29,837 nucleotides of DNA, taken from the NCBI GenBank assembly GCA_007134405.1, contig SLKW01000295.1, positions 1 through 29,837 on the forward strand. The letters run 5' to 3'. A program made the position numbers and the translations under genes. This document shows positions 25,440-29,837 of the stretch, piece by piece; position 1 is the stretch's first letter, and every line of letters begins with the position of its first letter. This stretch comes from Paracoccaceae bacterium. Its GTDB lineage: Bacteria; Pseudomonadota; Alphaproteobacteria; Rhodobacterales; Rhodobacteraceae. The notes under the pieces are model-generated. The model had not been told where the DNA came from and ran no database searches. It saw only the letters and a list, made by a program, of their open reading frames with translations.

Positions 25440-26223
25440 GACCGACCTCCTGGACGACCTTGTTCTTCAAGCCCGTGCCCAGATAAGCCTCGATCACCGC
25501 CTCGTTGGCCTTGATCTCGTCCAGCGTGCCTTCGGCCAGTACCTTGCCCTCGGCCATGCAGATCACGGGGTCGCAGATACGACCGATGAAATCCATGTCG
25601 TGCTCGATGACCACGAAGGTATAGCCACGCTCCTGGTTCAGCCGAACGATGGCATCTGCGATCGTGTTCAGAAGCGTGCGGTTCACGCCGGCGCCCACCT
25701 CGTCGAGGAAAACAATCTTGGCGTCGGTCATCATCGTTCGGCCGAGTTCGAGTAGCTTCTTTTGCCCGCCAGAGATGTTGCCCGCTTTCTCCTCCGCGAT
25801 ATGGTCGATCGTCAGAAATTCCAGCACCTCGTCGGCGCGGCGGCGGATCTCGGCTTCCTCTTCACGAATAAGGCCACGGTGGAACCAGGCGTTCCACAGA
25901 TCCTCACCCGCCTGGCGCGGCGGCACCATCATCAGATTTTCGCGCACGCTCATTGAAAAGAATTCATGCGCTATCTGAAAGGTGCGCAACAAGCCCTTAT
26001 GGAACAACGCATGCGGCGGCAGACCGGTAATGTCCTCGTCGCCCATGTAGACCCGGCCCGAGGTCGGCGGCAGCACACCCGCGATGACGTTAAAAAGCGT
26101 CGTCTTGCCCGCACCGTTGGGGCCGATCAGTCCGGTGATCGAGCCGGGCGTGACTTCAAGAGATGCACCGTCGACGGCGTGAAAACCGCCAAAGTGCTTG
26201 TGCAGGTTCTCGACCCTGATCAT
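25432..26223 (-). CDS. livG: ABC transporter ATPase LivG
   Basis: I start the 263-residue protein at the ATG at 26223 (MIRVENLHKHFGGFHAVDGA), with GGGAG nine bases upstream; a longer frame reaches back to 26316 through the livK-livG hairpin and is unlikely. Walker A is GPNGAGKTT (34-42), the Q-loop FQIAHEFFSMSVREN, the signature ISGGQKKLLELGRTMM, and Walker B VFLDEVGAGVN, where valine replaces the common proline. The switch is VIEHDMDFIGRICD, typical of LivG. It pairs with LivF as the energising heterodimer. Confidence 0.92.
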   Translation of the reverse strand: MIRVENLHKHFGGFHAVDGASLEVTPGSITGLIGPNGAGKTTLFNVIAGVLPPTSGRVYMGDEDITGLPPHALFHKGLLRTFQIAHEFFSMSVRENLMMVPPRQAGEDLWNAWFHRGLIREEEAEIRRRADEVLEFLTIDHIAEEKAGNISGGQKKLLELGRTMMTDAKIVFLDEVGAGVNRTLLNTIADAIVRLNQERGYTFVVIEHDMDFIGRICDPVICMAEGKVLAEGTLDEIKANEAVIEAYLGTGLKNKVVQEVGHV

Positions 26224-26277
26224 CGCATCTCCCTGTCGATTACGGCCCCCTCTTGATTGGGTGGGCTTTCGAAAAGA

Positions 26278-26301
26278 CCCGGGGAGCGCATACTCCCCGG
26301 G
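26278..26301 (-). terminator. Hairpin between livK and livG
   Basis: A perfect 9-bp stem CCCGGGGAG / CTCCCCGGG with a six-base loop follows the livK stop by 34 bases. No long T run follows, so it is more likely a partial terminator or a barrier to 3' exonucleases. Such a hairpin after a binding-protein gene lets livK mRNA accumulate over the membrane genes. Confidence 0.7.
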
Positions 26302-26334
26302 CCGATACCCCCACATTCAGGTGGGCGCAAGCGG

Positions 26335-27516
26335 TCAGTGAAACTGGACCGTCGTTATTTCACCATCCTCGAAGGTGTATTCGCGGTAAGTGCCCGCGGC
26401 TTCGCCGGGTTCGATCAGCATGACACCGGTGGCACCGATGTAGTTGATCTCGCCGCCTTCAGCCAGGATCTCCAGTCCGCGCGCCAGATCGCCCGCGTGG
26501 ATCTCTTCGCCTGGTTCGTTCGCCACGTTCATCACGTTCGCTGCGATCGCTTCGGCGCTAATCTCGCCGCCGGCCTTAGCGGCCAGCGCAAGCAACGCCG
26601 CGGCGTCATAGCTTTCGGCGACGAAAGATGAGCCATAGTTGATCCCGGCTTCCGAACCGATGCGCTGCCAGTTTTCGGCAGCTTCGCCAGTCGCCGACGG
26701 CACCGTACCGATGATTGCTGATGCAGCATCGCCAACGATGTTGGGCATATCCTCGGTAAAGACGCCGTCGCCAACGAAGAACTGCTCGAAAGCCCCCAGT
26801 TCCCAAGCGGTGCGGATGATATTGGTCCCGCCATCGACATAGCCCAGAACCATCAGCGCGTCGCCACCGGCCGACGCAAGCGAGCCGACTTCGGCCGAAT
26901 AGTCGCCCCGCGCCTCTTCATGCGGGATGGTCGTGGTCACCGTTCCGCCCGCCGCCTGGAAGGCTTCATTGAACGCGTTGGCTAGCCCCGCGCCGTAGTC
27001 GTTGTTGGTGTGCGTCACCGCAACAGTGTCGATGCCGCGCTCGATCACGATATTCGCGAGGATTTCCCCCTGGCGGGCGTCCGATGGCGCGGTGCGGTAG
27101 AAGATCCCGCCCGAATCGAAGGTGGTGAAACCGGGCGACGTCGCAGAGGGCGAGATCATCGGCACGCCCATCGCCATGGCGACGTTTTCCAGCACCGCGC
27201 GCGTCACGCCCGAGCAGTCGGCACCCATGATCGCGACGACATTGTCCGACGAGATCAGACGCTCGGCCGAGGCCTGCGCAAGCGCCGAGTCTACGCAGCC
27301 GCTGTCGGCGCGCACCGGCGTGATCGTTGTCCCGTCAAAGAACTTGCCACTTTCGTTGATCTCGCGGAACGCCAGTTCGGCGCCGTCCGCCATGTGCGGC
27401 GTGATCGATTCAAGCGGCCCGGTGAAACCGAGCAGGACGCCGAAGCGCACTTCGTCGGCCAAGGCGCCGCCCGAGGCCAACGCGGATACGGCCGTCGCAA
27501 GAAGCAGTTTTTTCAT
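26335..27516 (-). CDS. livK: Branched-chain amino acid-type periplasmic binding protein LivK
   Basis: The 393-residue protein starts with a signal peptide (MKKLLLATAVSALASGGALA, cleavage near residue 20) and has the type I periplasmic binding fold of the Leu/Ile/Val family: RFGVLLGFTGPLESITPHMA, DGAELAFREINESG, MGADCSGVTRAVLENVAMAM, then MISPSATSPGFTT and VAVTHTNNDYGAGLANAFNE. AGGGGAG is seven bases upstream of the ATG. Two cysteines (in DSGC and GADC) could form a disulfide. The ligand is not evident from sequence; the family binds branched amino acids, amides, urea-like compounds and others. It is first in the operon. Confidence 0.88.
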   Translation of the reverse strand: MKKLLLATAVSALASGGALADEVRFGVLLGFTGPLESITPHMADGAELAFREINESGKFFDGTTITPVRADSGCVDSALAQASAERLISSDNVVAIMGADCSGVTRAVLENVAMAMGVPMISPSATSPGFTTFDSGGIFYRTAPSDARQGEILANIVIERGIDTVAVTHTNNDYGAGLANAFNEAFQAAGGTVTTTIPHEEARGDYSAEVGSLASAGGDALMVLGYVDGGTNIIRTAWELGAFEQFFVGDGVFTEDMPNIVGDAASAIIGTVPSATGEAAENWQRIGSEAGINYGSSFVAESYDAAALLALAAKAGGEISAEAIAANVMNVANEPGEEIHAGDLARGLEILAEGGEINYIGATGVMLIEPGEAAGTYREYTFEDGEITTVQFH

Positions 27517-27584
27517 GGAACACTCCCCTGAGTTTATCGTTGCCGGCGCAGATTAGCGCCCGTTTTCGCCATTGAACAGAGGGA

Positions 27585-27607
27585 TTTGACCGTAGCTGGA
27601 GGTCAAA
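27585..27607. promoter_or_regulatory. Candidate operator upstream of livK
   Basis: TTTGACC and GGTCAAA are a perfect inverted repeat separated by nine bases. With one gap it extends to GATTTGACC and GGTCAAAATC. It lies about 70 bases upstream of the livK start, between livK and the GlxA-type gene, where a regulator would bind. Confidence 0.5.
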
Positions 27608-27644
27608 ATCGCGCGGGCACCGTAAAGGTTGCCGCGCGCGAACA

Positions 27645-28751
27645 CTATTCGCCCTCAAAATCACTGTCGGGGCCGGGTTCGGCACCAGCCTCGTCCTCAA
27701 TGCCATGTGCGCCGCGTTCGCGATATGGCGTGGTACCGTACTGCGCACGATAGCATTTCGAGAAATGCGAGGGCGAGGCAAAACCGCAGGCCAGCGCAAC
27801 GTTGATCACGCTCAGGTCGGTCTGCATAAGCAAGTTGCGCGCCTTTGCCAAACGCAACTCCATGTAGTATCGCTTCGGGCTTCGGTTCAGATACCGACGA
27901 AAGAGCCGCTCCAGCTGCCGGGTGGACATGCCCACCTCCTCAGCCAGTTCGGCGGGCGAGACCGGGTCCTCTATGCTCGCCTCCATGATCTCGATCACCC
28001 GGCTCAGCCGCGGGTGGCGCACGCCGATCCGCGTCGGGATCGATAGCCGCTGCATGTCGCGGTCGGTCCGGATCGCGGCGTGGATAAGCTGGTCCGAGAC
28101 AGCGTTGGCAAGGTCCTTGCCGTGGTCGTCGGCGATAAGAGCCAGCATGAGGTCGATCGACGCGGTGCCCCCAGCACTCGTCATCCGGTTCCCGTCGATC
28201 ACGAATACCGAGCGGGTCAGATCGACATCGGGGAACTCTTCCAGAAAGCCGTCATGATTTTCCCAGTGGATCGTCGCGCGCCGCCGATCCAGAAGACCGG
28301 CCGCCGCAAGCGTATGCGAGCCGGTGCAGACGCCGCAGATCACCGGGCCCTTGCGACCAATGCGGCGCAGCCAGTTGATCACCCCGCGCGTGGAACTGGA
28401 ACGGATGTCGTTGCCGCCGCAGATCATCACCACATCATCATGCGCAACCTCGCCCAATGCGGCGTCTACCACGACCTGCGTGCCGTTCGAACACCGGACC
28501 GGCGCGCCCGTCTCGGACAGCAGCGTGGTATGATAGAGCGTGCGCCCACTCATCCGGTTGGCGATCCGCAAGGGTTCGATCGCCGAGGCAAAAGCCAACA
28601 TCGTGAAGCGTTCGAGGAGCACGAAGAAGAAGCGCCTCTGGCGCACTGGGTCCGACGCCGCGGCCGGCGAGGCTGGCGCATGCGACACCAGACCGCCCCG
28701 AGCGGGTTTCGGAATGCTCGGCGCCTTGCGGCTGGGTTTGGCTGGCGTCAT
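27645..28751 (-). CDS. GlxA-type AraC-family transcriptional regulator
   Basis: The 368-residue protein (start at 28751; the longer frame upstream has no support and would run into the shared promoter region) has a DJ-1/PfpI-like N-terminal domain, about residues 38-215, with MICGGNDI and CGVCTGSHTLAAAGLLDRR, and a C-terminal AraC helix-turn-helix pair, with SPAELAEEVGMSTRQLERLF and INVALACGFASPSHFSKCYR. The nucleophile-elbow cysteine of DJ-1 is present in CGVCTGS, but these regulators are not usually enzymes. GlxA-type proteins often control catabolism or uptake of choline-like and amino compounds. Its stop lies 128 bases upstream of livK on the same strand, so it may control the transporter. 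Confidence 0.87.
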   Translation of the reverse strand: MTPAKPSRKAPSIPKPARGGLVSHAPASPAAASDPVRQRRFFFVLLERFTMLAFASAIEPLRIANRMSGRTLYHTTLLSETGAPVRCSNGTQVVVDAALGEVAHDDVVMICGGNDIRSSSTRGVINWLRRIGRKGPVICGVCTGSHTLAAAGLLDRRRATIHWENHDGFLEEFPDVDLTRSVFVIDGNRMTSAGGTASIDLMLALIADDHGKDLANAVSDQLIHAAIRTDRDMQRLSIPTRIGVRHPRLSRVIEIMEASIEDPVSPAELAEEVGMSTRQLERLFRRYLNRSPKRYYMELRLAKARNLLMQTDLSVINVALACGFASPSHFSKCYRAQYGTTPYRERGAHGIEDEAGAEPGPDSDFEGE

Positions 28752-28941
28752 TTCTGGCGAACTTGTCTGCGCTACATAAGATTCCGCATTAACGAACCCG
28801 GTGCATGGAGGCAATGCGCGCCGCACCGGCGTTGCAGCTTGGCATCCCCCTCGCGCCTCGTGTAAGAGAAACGCGCATCGGCGCGCCCCATTCGCGCGCC
28901 TGGCGGCACTGAACTTGAGCCGCCGAAACCGGAGACGAGCG
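28752..28941. promoter_or_regulatory. Divergent promoter region
   Basis: 190 bases separate the GlxA-type regulator and the DAHP synthase and must carry both promoters. I could not fix either promoter. No coding frame is supported. Confidence 0.4.
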
Positions 28942-29837
28942 ATGAGCGAGAATTGGAACCGGTCGACCTGGCGCACGAAACCGCGCGTGCAGATGCCCGA
29001 CTATCCCGACCCGCAAGCCCTGGCCACGGTAGAGGCACAGTTGGCCAAGTATCCGCCGTTGGTCTTCGCTGGCGAGGCGCGCGCGCTGAAAACACGGCTT
29101 GGCGAAGCAGCGGCGGGAAAGGCGTTCCTTCTGCAAGGCGGCGACTGCGCCGAGAGCTTTGCCGAGTTCAACGCCGACAGTATTCGCGACACTTTCCGAG
29201 TTCTGCTGCAGATGGCGATCGTGCTGACCTTCGGCGCAAAGGTGCCGGTCATCAAGGTCGGACGCATGGCAGGCCAGTTTGCCAAGCCGCGCTCGGCCCC
29301 CACCGAACTCGTGAGCGGGCAGGAGCTTCCCAGCTATCGTGGGGACATCGTCAACGGTTTCGAATTTACCGCCGAGGCGCGCGTACCCGATCCTGCACGC
29401 ATGCTGCAGGCCTATACCCAGGCCGCCGCCAGCCTCAATCTGTTGCGCGCCTTCTCCAAGGGCGGTTTCGCCGACATCCACCGGGTCCACAACTGGACAC
29501 TCGGCTTCGCCTCAGGCGCGAATGCCGAACGCTACCGCGCGCTTTCGGACCGCATCTCCGATGCGCTTGAATTCATGACCGCGGCGGGGATCAGCGGCCA
29601 GACCGCGCCCGCCATTGCCGAAGTTGATTTCTACACCTCGCACGAAGCGCTGCTTCTGGAATACGAGGAAGCGCTCTGCCGGATCGATTCCACCAGCGGC
29701 CTGCCAATCGCCGGGTCCGGCCACATGCTGTGGATCGGCGACCGCACCCGCCAGCCGGACGGGGCGCATGTCGAATTCTGCCGCGGCGTGCAAAACCCGA
29801 TTGGCCTGAAATGCGGTCCCACCCTGGCGGCCGAGGA
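28942..29837 (+). CDS. Class II 3-deoxy-7-phosphoheptulonate (DAHP) synthase, 5' part
   Basis: The frame is open from the ATG at 28942 ([20 protein letters not shown]) to the window end, 298 residues of the usual ~460. GGAG lies eight bases before the ATG. Class II signatures are plain: [57 protein letters not shown] and [16 protein letters not shown]. The enzyme condenses phosphoenolpyruvate and erythrose 4-phosphate, the first step of the shikimate pathway; the cysteine of GGDC and the KVGR region belong to the active site. This plant-like form is usual in Rhodobacterales. The rest of the gene is outside. Confidence 0.93.
   Translation, partial: MSENWNRSTWRTKPRVQMPDYPDPQALATVEAQLAKYPPLVFAGEARALKTRLGEAAAGKAFLLQGGDCAESFAEFNADSIRDTFRVLLQMAIVLTFGAKVPVIKVGRMAGQFAKPRSAPTELVSGQELPSYRGDIVNGFEFTAEARVPDPARMLQAYTQAAASLNLLRAFSKGGFADIHRVHNWTLGFASGANAERYRALSDRISDALEFMTAAGISGQTAPAIAEVDFYTSHEALLLEYEEALCRIDSTSGLPIAGSGHMLWIGDRTRQPDGAHVEFCRGVQNPIGLKCGPTLAAE

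Overview
The window looks like a chromosomal segment of an alphaproteobacterium, most likely of the Rhodobacteraceae or a close relative. The basis is very GC-rich coding DNA, a Liv-type amino acid transporter with a GlxA-type regulator, a plant-type (class II) DAHP synthase, a LytTR membrane regulator and an ExoD-family protein. The assignment is inferred from gene content and style, not from a search.

Layout. (1) 1-7400 is ordinary host DNA: the start of a ParB-like gene (minus), a membrane-anchored LytTR regulator (plus), a 43-residue basic protein (minus), a HlyC/CorC-type CNNM/CBS transporter (minus), an ExoD-family protein (plus), an SLC13-type permease with two RCK_C domains (minus), and a SecD-SecF fusion (minus) that lacks its 5' end. 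(2) 7401-9063 is an ISL3-family insertion sequence with good terminal inverted repeats and a frameshifted transposase. It cuts the secDF frame. The lost part of secDF is not on the other side and no target duplication is visible, so it marks a rearranged junction. (3) 9064-21641 is an accessory island ending at a tRNA-Gln(UUG) gene. It holds a three-gene minus-strand module (AlpA-like HTH protein and two large divergent tyrosine recombinases), a truncated IS630-type transposase, a large P-loop protein with four cysteines placed as in Fe-S helicases, two small unknown genes, a truncated and frameshifted FAD oxidoreductase, a PemK/MazF-like protein overlapping an acidic helical partner, and a third, conventional but oversized, tyrosine integrase. 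The integrase ATG begins on the final A of the encoded tRNA CCA end. (4) 21716-29837 is host DNA again: a MobA/MocA-like nucleotidyltransferase, a tightly packed liv ABC transporter operon (order of transcription livK, livG, livF, livH, livM, then the nucleotidyltransferase), a GlxA-type AraC regulator upstream of livK, and the start of a class II DAHP synthase on the plus strand.

How it works together. The liv genes form one transcription unit. Touching or overlapping ORFs join livG through the nucleotidyltransferase, and a strong hairpin after livK would let the binding protein be made in excess. An inverted repeat in the livK upstream region is a candidate operator, possibly for the GlxA-type protein. 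In the island, the tRNA-adjacent integrase probably explains insertion at tRNA-Gln. The HTH/recombinase/recombinase trio looks like a separate DNA mobility module and, with the helicase-like protein, is the most interesting part of the window.
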